Assembly: GCA_023678885.1 (NCBI GenBank)
Contig: CM042955.1
Location: 39,399,088 to 39,463,087 of the forward strand
DNA from: Pogostemon cablin
Lineage: Eukaryota > Streptophyta > Magnoliopsida > Lamiales > Lamiaceae
Length of the DNA: 64,000 nt
Reading direction: 5' to 3'
Both the position numbers and the translations under genes were made by a program. The stretch's first letter is position 1. The number at the start of each line of letters is the position of its first letter. Below, in pieces: positions 38,300 to 49,489 of the stretch. The notes below the pieces were generated by a model. The model had not been told where the DNA came from and did not search any database. It saw nothing but the letters and a program-made list of their open reading frames with translations.

Positions 38300-38510
38300 G
38301 TAGGAGCAGATTGAGTGGATTCTGGAGATTGTTGCCCACACAACATCAGAATTGACTTTGGGTCATACAACAGAAGATCAGAGGTGTTTCACTACTGTTC
38401 ATCCTCTACATCTACCCAGAAGAAAGGTAAACTTTTATTTTGCTTCCGCTGTAATTATTTACTTGATTTTCTAACGGATCACGCTGAACCAAACGATCCA
38501 ATAGCCAACA
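38300..38510 (+). mobile_element. Copia element 2, 3' LTR, right part
   Basis: It resumes exactly after the Gypsy target duplication with 'gtaggagcagattgagtgg' as in the 5' LTR (25,709) and ends CCAACA. The two parts add to 1,192 bp, close to the 1,185-bp 5' LTR. Confidence 0.92.
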
Positions 38511-38681
38511 TAGAGTAGCCAAGTATAACAATTAATATTCTAAACCCTAATCCACGTATATGGTATCCTAATAGGGTATACAAGCATAACATGAAACATA
38601 CTTAAACCCTATCACCTTTGGCACATAAATCCTAGCCTAACGTTTCATGCTTCACCATGAAATCAAAGCTCTGATATCAAT
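38511..38681 (-). mobile_element. Older Copia element, start of internal region
   Basis: On the - strand this is the first 170 bp after the LTR, with the decayed primer-binding site at 38,668-38,679 (its complement reads gctctgatatca, one base off). It continues at 24,734 on the other side of Copia element 2. Confidence 0.85.
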
Positions 38682-39840
38682 TGTTGGCATTAGGATCTTT
38701 TGGTTAGCGTGAACCGTTAGGATTCCATGCAAATCTACAGCAGTGGAAGCATAAGTGTAGAATTGTATTATCTTTCACCGGGTTTGATGTAGAGGTTGAA
38801 CACCAAGAACAAACGACCTTCCAATCTTCTGTTGTATTCCTAAGCCACGTCAAGTGGGCAATGATCTACAAGACGAACTCAATCTGCAGCTTTCTTTCTT
38901 TTCTCACAATTTTGGGTGTGAATTAATTTACGGGACTGCTAAGATTGGTTATTTATAGGCTACAACAAGGACCAGGAGGAGAAATTAGGGTTTGGGCCTC
39001 CCATTCGGCTTAAGCATCCAAGTTTAGCTCAAAATTTATACTTAAGTCCAATAATAATAATTCAGTCCAATAAAGAAATATTATTGCACTGCCACCCTAA
39101 TACCAAATTACGTTATGGGATCCTTCTTATTATGAGCCCGTTAATCTCTCCGTGTTTTAGATTCAATGCCCATTAATTAATTAATATATTTACCGAGAGT
39201 AGTACCATTCAATCTTATTATCATGTCGGAATAAATCCACCTGCAGAGTTTACATGATAATCATTATGAGCTCCTCAAGGGGACATCATCAACCGTTTCG
39301 TTAGGACACAGATTCCTTTTACAATCAAAGGCACACCATAGAGATAGCACCATCTCCTAACTCACCGAGCATATTGATTTAATAATTAAATCTCACCCAT
39401 TGATGAATCAAGGAAATAAATACTGGCTTACGTGTCGAGGTTATTGTATGGGGATTAAGAGTACGTACATCCATAATAACAGAGATTAAGTTCTATTATA
39501 TAGTCAGTATAAACCTAATGATCTCAACGACGGTCCTATTCAATACGCACAAAGTGCACTAGTACAATTTTATAGTTAAGACAGACTAATGCCAAATCAC
39601 ACTACAACCATACTGATAGACAATCCCCTTCTATCTCGGTTGTGAATATCTATTTATACTTTATAAGGAGCCGATAATATGATCTTCAGTGTGACGCCGC
39701 ACACCACATTATCTACAGTATAAAGTAAATGGACTTTTGCAACATCATTATTGCAAACGTTTGATCACATGATTCTCACTTCAAATATTGTCTAAACATT
39801 GTTCATACAAAAAGCTAGACTTTTAGTATACAATCCAACA
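38682..39840 (-). mobile_element. Older Copia element, 5' LTR
   Basis: 1,159 bp; on the - strand TGTTGG (39,840) to GCCAACA (38,682). It is adjacent on its outer side to pararetrovirus sequence, so the older Copia inserted into, or at the edge of, the pararetrovirus. Its partner 3' LTR is not in the window; the left side of the element was lost where Copia element 1 now sits. Confidence 0.9.
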
Positions 39841-39911
39841 ATGTAGATGTAAACAAGTGTTTTGAACAGAGAATAGATTTTCAAATAAGATGTTACAATT
39901 ATTTTGTTCAA

Positions 39912-40135
39912 TACCTTGGTACTCAGACTTCCTAAGTTTTATATAATTATAACACTTACACTTTCTTCCTATCACTCAGAATATTTCCTTGATACTCAAA
40001 CTTATCAAGATTTTATCACTCTTAGAACAATTGCTTGATTCTCAGACTTCTCAAGTAATATAAGACTCAATACTCAAGACACTCAGAACTCTTGAAAAAC
40101 TCTCAGAATTGTGTAAGCTCTTAGAACTCTATGCC
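39912..40135 (-). promoter_or_regulatory. Pararetrovirus leader with repeated 'ctcagacttctcaag' motif
   Basis: At least four imperfect copies of actcagacttctcaag occur about 40-60 bp apart (near 39,932, 39,997, 40,041 and 40,080). On the transcribed strand they read cttgagaagtctgag. No ORF. This would be the transcript leader just downstream of the TATA box. Confidence 0.4.
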
Positions 40136-40167
40136 AACTTCTGCCCTTCTTTCTTCGTAACAGGTTC

Positions 40168-40177
40168 TTTATATAGG
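40168..40177 (-). promoter_or_regulatory. Pararetrovirus promoter TATA box
   Basis: On the - strand the sequence reads cctatataaag, close to the caulimovirid full-length-transcript TATA box. It is followed at a suitable distance by a leader without ORFs. It lies after the last ORF, as expected for the large intergenic region. Activity is not implied. Confidence 0.6.
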
Positions 40178-40392
40178 CAGTTGCAGGGGCTGTCTTTCAA
40201 TTTTGGAAGAGTCTTTAATTATCAGCTACAGGGGTCTCTTTGCAAAAAGTGGAGTGGCAATTTTATAATTATCACGAAGTATCTTTGTATAGTATTTCTC
40301 CATGTAGTGCCATACTAGTGTGCTTCTGCTTTGGGGGACAATGCTCCCGTGTTATGCGGGATCATGGCTGACATGTTCATCATTTATTTTTT

Positions 40393-40592
40393 AAATCTGG
40401 GATGAGCTTCTAATCTATTCCTAGTTTACAATATGATACGGATATTTCTGCCATCTACTACTGTATTTTACATGTAAAATTTTTATTTTTTTAAGTCTTG
40501 GTTGAGCTTCTAATCTATTCCTAGTTTACAACATGATACAGATATTTCTACCATCTGTTACTGTATTTGACATGTAAATTTTTTATTTTTTT
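40393..40592 (-). repeat. 100-bp tandem duplication upstream of pararetrovirus promoter
   Basis: Two copies with exactly 100-bp offset ('gatgagcttctaatctattc' at 40,401 and 'gttgagcttctaatctattc' at 40,501), followed by 'gatatttct.ccatct'. They lie on the upstream side of the TATA box, between it and the downstream ORF. Confidence 0.85.
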
Positions 40593-40699
40593 ATTTTTTA
40601 TTTTTTAGTATCCACTATTTCCAAACAATGATTTATGGTTTGACAATAGTGTCTCACTACTATTTGATAAATTAACAGCATCCTCAGAGTGCGATTGTA

Positions 40700-41734
40700 G
40701 GTATTCTTGCATAATGCGGTAGGCTTCGGCTGGGGTTTTGACCGTTGCAATTCTGGTTGCAATACTATTTTTCTGTTCTTTGAATTTTAGTTGCTCCAGT
40801 GTTTGAGCAGGGGGAATTTGCTTTAGTTGAATCCTGTTATATGCAGGCCTCTACTTGGTTGAGCAGTATGCTTTTGACAATGTCCCACCATTTTGACCAC
40901 CAGATGGGAAAGAATTTATATCAGCTTTCTATCGAAGTAAAAAAGCCAAGTGTGAGTTCCAGATTTGTTTGTGATATAAAAGGTGTTGTACCAGGCTTGT
41001 TGGTATTCAAAGTAGTTGAAATGCATGTTTGCAAAAGGCTCATTGAATTAGTCCTTACCAAAGGATATTGGTTCATGTAGTTATCCATACCAATTTGAGG
41101 GAGATATGATTTTGAAAATCTTGCTTTGGGAATATGAGGCATCATATTGGTTTATTTTATTGAACTTGTGTTTAATTTGAGCTTATTCAGTGTATTCAAG
41201 AATTGCTTGGTAATAAGCATAAGTTTTTGTGTGATCAAATTGTTTTGAAAAGGTATTTTTGCCAAAAATAGCTTGGGCTATTTCAAATGGGTCTTCTTTG
41301 TCAAATCCATGTTCGATGGTAATGATGTTTTGGGAGTATGATTTAGAGAACCATGCTGGGGATGAGGATTAGGATGGTTGAACAGTAGAGTTTGAATTTG
41401 ATTTAGAAATATTTGAATGAAAATTTGAAAGAGAAATGGGATTTGAAGGAGTTTTTGTGAGGTCATAGATTTTGGATTATTGAGGGTATGTTTGAGGGAT
41501 GTATCTTGTTTTTGGGATGAAGGGTTTTCACAAAATGGTTCTTAAAATAGAGAAATTGACTTAGGGACTGGTTCTGGCCCAAAAGTTACATAGTAATCAT
41601 AATTACCTTTGTAAGAGCTGATAGGTAACGCTTGATGAGTTGTTTTTTATGTTGCCTTGCCTTCGAGCTCCTCTTTATTTGTGGTATCTATTTTTGAAGT
41701 ATGTATTTCCATGCTGGAGACACTCAGGTAGTTT
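40700..41734 (-). pseudogene. Pararetrovirus ORF downstream of RNase H (broken)
   Basis: Following RNase H on the - strand, open pieces at 41,278-41,466 and 40,921-41,145 look protein-like ('FLNTLNKLKLNT', 'MDNYMNQYPLVRTNSMSLL', 'KFFPIWWSKWWD') and are separated by stops. Position suggests the extra ORF (transactivator/inclusion-body type in caulimoviruses, ORF2 in some endogenous groups). No catalytic motif is seen, so the role is inferred from position only. Confidence 0.5.
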
Positions 41735-43200
41735 CTAACTGGTTTCGGCGGCATCTATCCTGTTTTGTAAGAATTCATGGGTTAAGAAATCAGAGATGTA
41801 GTTAGTATCACCTCTTATGTATTCAATATCAAAATAAAAAATACTAAGTAATGCCTGCTATCGTGTAAAAATTTATCTTGAAGCTAAATTTTGGACCTCC
41901 TTTTGGAGAATTTCTTTAGCACTTTTGCAGTCAACCCTTAAAAGGAATTTTTTATTGATTAAGTCACTCTAGAATTTTAGTATGCATAAGACTATGCTTA
42001 AAATTTCTTTTTTAACACCGGAATAGTTTTTCTGTGTTTCATTCCAGTGTGCTGATGTAAATTGAATAATAACTTCTTTCCCTTCTTTGATTTGTTTAAG
42101 GATACCACCATAACTAGTTTCTGAATCATCAGTCTCAACAATTTTCCGTAGAGTTGGATCAGCTAGATGGAGACATGGGATTTCTATAATTTGTAATTTA
42201 ATTTCTTGTATTAGTGATGTATGTACATATGTCCATGGTGCTAGATTCTTTTTAAGTCTATCCTGGAAAGGTTTAAGCTTCGTTTTTATGTTTGGGTAGT
42301 AATCTAATAAATAGTTGGTGCTACCTAGGAATCTTCGGAGTTGGTTCTTATCAAGAATTTTGTCTGGGAACTTTTCGGCAAACATTAGTGATCTTTCAAT
42401 CGGTGTAATAGTGCCCTGTGTAATGTAATGTCCTAAGAATTTTATTTTTGTTTGAAAAAGACTAATCTTAGACTCAAAAATGACGAGACCATTGTTTTTA
42501 GTAATTGAAAGAAATATTCTTAGGTGTTTAAAATGTTCATCTATGGTTTTTGAGAAAATTAGAACATCATCAATATAAATAATGCAAAATTTACGGTAAT
42601 CGTTGTAAATGCCATTCACGATCTTCTGAAATGTAGAAGGTGCATTTTTTAATTCAAAAGGCATTACATTCCATTCATATTGACCAAACGGAAATGTGAA
42701 GGCAGTTTTATACTTGTCTTTTGGAGCAATTTGTATATCCCAAGAACCTGATTTCATATCAAAATTTGAAAATATATAGGCATCATAAAGTCGTTGTATT
42801 AAATTTTTTTAGTTTGGAATAGGGAATATAATCCATTTAAGTGCTTTATTCAATGGTGTGTAATTAATTACTAGTCTAGGTGTTCCTCTCTCTATTTCGG
42901 AGGCTTTATTGACATAGAAAGCTACACAGCTCCAAGGGAATTTGGATTCAGAAAATAAATTTTTTATTGATGAGATCTTGGATTTCTTTTCTGTAGAATT
43001 CTCGAAGATCACTATTCATTGCAATGGCGGTTACTTTGGTAGTAATGTTGGTTTCATCGAAGGAGGGATCATATGGAAGATTAATAACATGTTTCTTTCT
43101 TTTTCAGAAAGCATTTGGAAGATTAGAACACGCTTGTTTTTTTATGAGATTATGGAGTTCAGATATTTGTTGGAGTTTGTGGGTCCTGTAATTGGGTCTC
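41735..43200 (-). pseudogene. Pararetrovirus reverse transcriptase-RNase H (broken)
   Basis: Longest viral piece; open for 262 codons at 41,969-42,757. Upstream, 'PRLVINYTPLN' (RT finger) is at 42,809-43,012, and one in-frame stop (about 42,808) separates the two. The catalytic motif YIDDVLIFS is at about 42,577-42,551, preceded by 'FPFGQYEWNVMPF' and 'NAPSTFQ'. RNase H begins near 42,145 with 'ETDDSETSYGGILKQ' and continues past a single stop at 41,966-41,968 to 'RVDCKSAK' and 'FLTHEFLQ' near 41,760, where more stops appear. The RT active-site residues are still in place but the chain is interrupted at least three times. It would act in reverse transcription of the viral RNA in the cytoplasm. 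Confidence 0.9.
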
Positions 43201-43429
43201 GATGCGTGCAGTATGAATATTTCTTTTAATCTCATTTAATGTAAAGGTTTTTGTTTGAACAATATTATTAATAGCGTTTTCATATATAGAGCAAGCTTTA
43301 AGAAGGTTAATCTTTCTAATATGTTTTTTTTCTATGAAATTAAAGGGTAAATTCTTATGATGAATTTTTGAAAGTAATAGCATTAGTGCATGCAGTATAG
43401 GGTGTTATGAGATTATGAAAAGGAGATCC

Positions 43430-44097
43430 TAGAATAACCATATAGTGTATGTCTCGAATGACTAAGAAAGAAGTTCTTAAAGCGATACCACCATTTATAA
43501 TAGAGGCTTCAACTGTTGAGGAAACTGTTAGTTTAGAATCATTAGCAGCTTGTGATTTTTCTTGGGTTTTTTGAAGGAATTTGGGGCAAAATCTTCTTTG
43601 CTACAATTTAGGTCTGCCCCTGTATCGAAAAGGGTTATGGTATCTAGAGAGAATCCTTTTTGCAAATTCAAGTTTTACTTTAATGATGTATTTTCGTGAT
43701 GTTATTTCTTTTAAGACGAAAAGAAAATCTTCAAAAATACTATGTATCGATTGAATTTGGTCGTTATTGTTATGATCCTCGTTATTGAGAATTTCTATTG
43801 TTTGCTTAATAGTTTGGTAATCCTGGACTTGTTTTTCTTTGAGTTTTTAACTGTCGAATTTTAACTCTTTCATTTCCTTGTATAGGCTATGTAAAGTGGG
43901 AGTTTTAAAATTATTGTTAGAGTTACTAAGAATTTGAGTAAGGTTATAAGGTTCTGATTTAGAGGAATTTTATTGGAGAGGTTTGTCGGGTTTATCAAGC
44001 ATTGTAGTAACTGAGTAAAGCATTTTTCTTGTAATTAGGGATCATTAAATTGTTTTATTAAATCAATAAGAGGTTGTTGTTCTTTAGTAATAGTATT
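43430..44097 (-). pseudogene. Pararetrovirus aspartic protease region (broken)
   Basis: The active-site motif F-D-T-G-A-D-L is encoded on the - strand at 43,610-43,629. Upstream in viral sense (43,780-44,097) is a Lys/Gln/Leu-rich linker with 'ITKEQQPLIDLIKQFNDP' next to the Copia solo LTR. Several stops and at least one frameshift. In a live virus this domain would cut the polyprotein. Confidence 0.75.
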
Positions 44098-44102
44098 GAT
44101 GG

Positions 44103-45495
44103 TGTTGGCGTTCGATCGTTTGGTTAATGTATACCGTTAGGGTTCCATAATTTCTAACAGTCAGCGGAAGCATGAAAACAAGAAACGTATTACCTTTCAC
44201 CAGGGTATGTTAAAGAAGATGGAATCTCGCTGGAAGTCTGCAGCCTCACTATTTTAGGCATAACTCTCTCATCCGATCTCAGAATTGAGTGATCTACAAG
44301 CCAAAACGATCCACTCTTCCGTGGCTTTCTGCCAGTATATCACACATCCAGTTCTGTGGTCTGTATGATTTTATAAAAATCATAGAAGATGGCGGACAAC
44401 AGCAACAAACAACCTTCCAGTCTTCTGCTGTATTCCCAAGTCAAATCTCGACGTCGTATGGGCGACGATTTTTGAGATCTTCTCATTCTACTGTTCCCTC
44501 AACCTCCTCACAATGTTAGGCGTGATTAATCACATAGATTAAGATTTCCGAATAGTTGAGATGAGTTATATATGGGCTACAACAGGGACCAGTAGGAGAA
44601 ATTAAAGTTGGGCCTCCATTGGGCTTAAGTATCCAAGCTTATCCCAAAGCGTATACTTAAGTCCAATAATAATAATATACACCACTAAAATATGATTACT
44701 GCACTACCGTTCTAATCCCATAATTACGTTATGGCTCCTTCTTATTATGAGCCCGTTAGTCTCCACATGTTTAAGATATACAATGCCCATTAATTAATTA
44801 AGTTACTGACAACTCAATTAATTAATATCTCATCCAAGAGTAGTACTACTAAACCTCATTATCATGCAGGAATAAATTCACCTATAGGGTTTACATGATA
44901 ATCCTTATGAGCTCCTCAAGGAGACATTATCAACATATGACGGACACGGATTCCTTCTACAATCAACAGCACACCATAGAGACAGCACTACTTCCCAACT
45001 CACCGAGTTTTTTGATTTAATTACATGTAAATCTCACCCATTGATGAATCAAAGAAATATATACTGCCTTACGTGTCGAGGTTATTATATAGGGATTAAG
45101 AGCACGAACATCCATAATAACTGAGATCAAGTTCTCCTATAAGTCAGTATAAGTTGAACGATCTCAAGTGGTCCCACTTAATACGCATAAAGTGCACTAA
45201 TGTGATTCTATAGCCAAGACAAGCTAATACCAAACCACACTACAACCATCCCGATAGAGAGACCCGTCTATCTCTATTGTGAGCATCTGTTTATACTTTA
45301 TAAGAAAAATGATAATATGATCTTCCGTGTGTTGTCGCACAACATATTATCTACAGTATAAAGTAAGTGGACTATTACATCGAACATATAAATAAATTAT
45401 ATGATGCAATTATTTGATCATATGATTCTCATTTCAAATAAATTATTATAACATTGTTCATATAAAAAGCTAAACTTTTAGTATACAAACCAACA
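44103..45495 (-). mobile_element. Copia solo LTR inserted in the pararetrovirus
   Basis: 1,393 bp; on the - strand it reads TGTTGG to CCAACA. Perfect 5-bp target duplication GATGG (44,098-44,102 and 45,496-45,500). Same length as the 3' LTR of Copia element 1, so the same subfamily. It separates the coat-protein/knuckle part from the protease part. Confidence 0.95.
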
Positions 45496-45500
45496 GATGG

Positions 45501-46600
45501 ATGGGTCAGAATTGAAAGATTCAATGTCATCTTCATGTATATTAAAAATATTGTCTTTTTCTTGTGAAGAATCAGAGTATATTGATCCGTCTTCTGATTC
45601 TTCATCGAACGATGTTAAGAGTAGGTTCGAGATTTTATTAAGAACTTATACATCAAGTTGAAGTTCATGTAATCTTCTTTTGAGTTTGTAATACCTTGCA
45701 ATATGTCCTGGTTTATTGCATCTAAAACATTTAACAGATGTTTTTGTACGATCTTTATTATTTAACAGTTTGTTTTTCTATTTTGGAATTATTATAATAT
45801 GCTGGGCGTTTGAAGGATTTATATTTTTTATTATAATCGTTTTTAAACTTATTGGGGAATTTTTTTCTATCACAATTAGAATTATATGTCTTTGATGAAC
45901 ATATATCAAATTGTTTGCAAAAAGTTCCGAGTTCAGTCTTTGTTTGTTTTAACTCACATTTTAGGTGTTGTTGGATTTTTAACTCTTGGCATATATTTAA
46001 TCCTTCTTCATGAATAATACTAATCAAATGACCATAAGTATAACTGTCATAATCAATTATTTGCGATCCTGAAAGAGTTCGGGTTTTAAATCTTGGTAAA
46101 CCTGCCAGAAATTTTTCTTTCCAAAAAGGTTGATTAGAATCATCACAATACATAAGTCTGGTTATAAAATTATTCTTGTATTCTTGAAAATCACTAAGTT
46201 TTCTGCATCGAAGGTTAGATAGGAGTTAAGTATTTCCATTTCTAATATGAGTGGGGTCGCCAAAGAAGTGCATAGAAATAGTTTGGATTAGGGTGGTGAC
46301 AGCGTCTTGTTGGGGTTCACCATTGTCCTCTCTTAAAGGAGGTCCGTCTAAATCTAATTTTATAGCTTTTAGAATATCAGAGTGTTGTGATGGTGTGGGA
46401 TGAAAATCTCACCATTCTTTTAAGTGTCCAGAAAAGCCTGATGTAAGGATTTCAGCAACGGCTCTATCTTGGGAATTATTTTGTGTTCTGTTAGCATTGG
46501 CTGTCATGGTCATTTGTTGTAATAACAAAAGTATTTGATGTTCTCCTAGACCATCAATGTTCCAATTATAAATTGAAGTGGAATTAAATCGGGTTTGATT
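45501..46600 (-). pseudogene. Pararetrovirus coat protein with CCHC knuckle (broken)
   Basis: The - strand piece starts with 'YNWNIDGLGEHQILLLLQQ' near 46,570, then 'AEILTSGFSGHLKEW' (stop), 'NQPFWKEKFLAGLPRF' (open piece 45,758-46,153), a Lys-rich tail, and after a frameshift the knuckle C-F-R-C-N-K-P-G-H-I-A-R-Y near 45,690-45,731. The knuckle's last Cys is replaced by Tyr. An acidic Ser/Asp/Glu-rich stretch follows (45,505-45,640), common next to caulimovirid coat proteins. At least two stops and one frameshift. Confidence 0.82.
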
Positions 46601-46746
46601 GATGGGTTGAAATTGGATTTCAAGGTGATTATTAGGAAGTAGTTGAATATCCTAATTAACTCTATTAGAGGTAATGCCATTGATTCTGGAAGTAGTAGGG
46701 TGATAGGGGTGTCTTGTGATGTATGTACATTAAAGGGATTAAAGAG

Positions 46747-46776
46747 TTTTAATGTCTGGCCTCACCAGACATATTA
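46747..46776. repeat. Inverted repeat at outer edge of the pararetrovirus
   Basis: ttttaatgtctgg and ccagacatattaaaa form a hairpin with a 5-base loop (cctca) and a 2-base bulge. It sits exactly where viral coding sequence stops and AT-rich flank begins. Confidence 0.7.
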
Positions 46777-49489
46777 AAATAAAAATAATTGTATATTGAT
46801 TTGAAAGATTTTTATGTATTGATTTGCATATTGAGATAACAATATAAATATAAATAAATGATCAATCAAAGAATTTAAAATAAAAATAATTATTTAAAGA
46901 GAAAGGAAACAATATACTTCAATTTTTTTGTATATATAATAAAAGAACACGATATTAAACCTCATGTGTCATATGGGCTTCACACTAGTTTTATTCATAT
47001 ATATTACGCCTAATTTTTTATAATAATTTTGTAAATTAATTAAACTATATTAGAGCTTTATTATTTTATATAATGATTTTTTAAAAATTTTAAATTTAAA
47101 CATAAAATATTTAAATTTAATTATATGGGTGCAATTTGCTAAAAATATAATCTTGTTTTTTTTTTTTTTTTTAATCTCAGAGGTTTTAACTACATCGCAA
47201 TTTAAGTTAAGGTTGTGGTTTTTTGTGCAATTAACTAAAAAATGACATAGAAGCTGATATAGCAATTGTCAGCCATATCAGTGATCGAGTAGCATCTGGC
47301 TACACAATAAAGATTTCAAAGTTAGTGGTCCTTTTTGTTAAATCTCAAAGGTTGATGGTTTTTTTTTTAATTAACACAATTGTTTATATAAAAGTGTTAC
47401 TTGTGTCACCGAAAGATATCAAATAATCCCTCTATCCTATTAAGAAGTTTACAGTTACTGTAGATACATGTTATAAAAAGGTTGTTTTTTTTTACTTACT
47501 TTTAAAAATAGTTTTGTATTTTTAAGTAATAAATAAATTATAAAGTAAGTTATCTAAGTTGTATATTGGTGACAATTTAGAAATTAAATTGTGTTGTGAG
47601 GTTGTTGAATTGTGTCGTTTCCTTATTTAGCGGTGTGAATTTATTTATGAGGCAGAAAAAAAAGTAAATATGAATTTATTTAAACAACATAGAGAGTAGC
47701 ACTTTTTAGTGAAATGAATTAAAATTTTTACGTAAAAGAATAAATAAAAACCTTTTAAAAATATTTTCTTGTGTGCTATATTGCACTGATCTTTGATCTA
47801 TATAACAAATAGAGCCTTTTAATTTGACAAAATAAAAATAAACAAAGATCCTAGAAAAATTTTAAAACCTAAAGATAAAGGAGCATTATTGCATTTGTTT
47901 GTATGCGTACAAAATTCTTGGTCGTTACACAATCTATATATTACTTTCGCAACTAATTTTTGCACTAAAACTCAATAAATATTCCCTAAAGCATAAGAAC
48001 ATGATTATGATTGAATGGGGTGGGAATGGAATCATCATTCCTAATTTTGTTCACATTCATGTGATTGGTATATTTTTATTAAAGGAATCCCGATTCCAAA
48101 GGAATGTGTATTCCCTTATTTGTGATAACGGACATTCCTCCCACTCCCATTGTATTGCCCATCCCATTCCTTAGTCCCCCTACCCACCACCCACCCCACG
48201 CACACTTATATATATGTATATATATAATTATATAACATCTATTTATATAATTATAAAAATTATATTACTATTTTTCTACTTAACATGTAGTAATATTTAT
48301 TAAAAACATTTGTATTAAATTATTTAATAAAAAATAAAATATTAAATAATTTAAAATCTAAATAAAAAAATAAAATATTTTTATATACTCAACTACGTAA
48401 AAATATATATAATTAAATTAAATTCTTAAAAATTTTAAATATAAATTTATAATTATTTTAATATTTATTCAAAATAAGAATTAGTGAATTACATAAAAAA
48501 ATTTATACTATTAATTAAATTGAATGTAATCATTTAATATAAAAATAAATATAATTTTTTATACATAGTTTAATATTTTTTAATATATATAAATTTTTTT
48601 ATTGGTATTTTAAATTTTATTTATATTTTAAAAATATTAATATTTTATTTTTAATTTAATATTTTTCTATAATTGTTAAAATATATAAAATCTTCATTAA
48701 ATTTTTAATTAATTTAATATTTTATATAAATTAAATTTTAAATGTAATATTATAAAATAAACTATTAATGAGATTAAAATTAATTAAGAAATACAAATTC
48801 TATTACTTGAGTTATTCCTAACTATGTCAATCATGATAAAAAATTATTTTTAATCATTCCATTACCATTACATTCCATTCATGAGTTTATTACATTCCCT
48901 TATTATTTCATCTAATCATACTAATCTAGCCAAAGTATTTCTTAAAAATTATTCAAATACAAACTTATTTATAACTTAAAGAGTAATTAACAATAATCAA
49001 CATCCTCCAAAAAGTTCTTTATTACAATATTAAATATTACATGTTGGTTTTAATTCTCTAAATTTAATGAGCCAAAACAACTCTCCAAACTTTATTATAT
49101 AAAACATTGAATTACTTTTAATAATCTTTTCTTGAAATTTTCATTTGAGTATTAATTACTTCACATTCATGAACATTGGGAAATTAAAATTAAATAAAAC
49201 ATAAAGAGAGTGTTGGAGGTGATTGAAAATATAATTTTTAAAAATTTTGATATTCTCTATTTTATGTAAAATACGCTTCAAAATTTAAAAAACCTTTGGA
49301 GTTGCTCTAACCTTTACTAAAACCTGATTAAAATGAATGAGCTTGCATATGGTGGGCATATATGTCAAGTTCATCTTGATTCCATTCCCTTTTTATGCTG
49401 ATGAGCTTTCAAGAAATGAGCAACAAGCATGCAACTTTCCAGATGATCCAAATTATTTTAAGAATGTTGATCTATCAAGACGAGAGACA
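46777..49489. other. AT-rich intergenic stretch
   Basis: No gene is recognised. It contains an 18-base T run near 47,155, long A/T-only stretches (48,190-48,780) and the possible MITE at about 48,000-48,925. Nearest the VTT gene (49,100-49,489) lies its probable 3' flank on the - strand. Confidence 0.5.
48000..48925. mobile_element. Possible MITE or hAT-like element with gaatggaat ends
   Basis: The left part 'gaatggggtgggaatggaat' (48,014) and the right part 'aatcattccattaccattac' (48,854) are imperfect inverted repeats. The middle is almost pure A/T without ORFs. Exact termini and a target duplication could not be fixed. Confidence 0.3.

Larger units (their letters stand above)
24735..38510 (+). 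mobile_element. Copia element 2, complete outline with nested Gypsy insertions
   Basis: It has a 5' LTR (24,735-25,919), primer site, leader, decayed gag-pol, polypurine tract (33,371-33,380) and 3' LTR (33,382-34,362 plus 38,300-38,510). Flanking pentamers TAGGG (24,730-24,734) and TAGAG (38,511-38,515) differ at one base and are taken as the target duplication. The host is the older - strand Copia. Two Gypsy insertions lie inside: 26,392-28,249 in the leader and 34,363-38,294 in the 3' LTR. The pol is broken throughout, so the element is dead. Confidence 0.9.
39841..46770 (-). mobile_element. Endogenous pararetrovirus (Caulimoviridae-type), decayed
   Basis: About 5.5 kb of viral sequence after the Copia solo LTR at 44,103-45,495 is subtracted. 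Read on the - strand the order is coat protein with CCHC knuckle, aspartic protease, reverse transcriptase, RNase H, a downstream ORF, promoter and leader. That is the gene order of plant pararetroviruses. The movement protein expected next on the circular genome after the leader is absent. Every gene is broken by stops or frameshifts. No integrase and no LTRs belong to it. The motif wording (YIDDVLIFS, DTGAD, NAPSTFQ) is caulimovirid rather than Gypsy; the genus is not certain. Confidence 0.87.

Noticed and set aside
41969..42757. Reading the RT block as a Ty3-gypsy element
   Set aside because: RNase H follows RT directly, no integrase or LTR is near, a coat-type CCHC protein and an intergenic promoter are in caulimovirid order, and the RT wording fits caulimovirids better.
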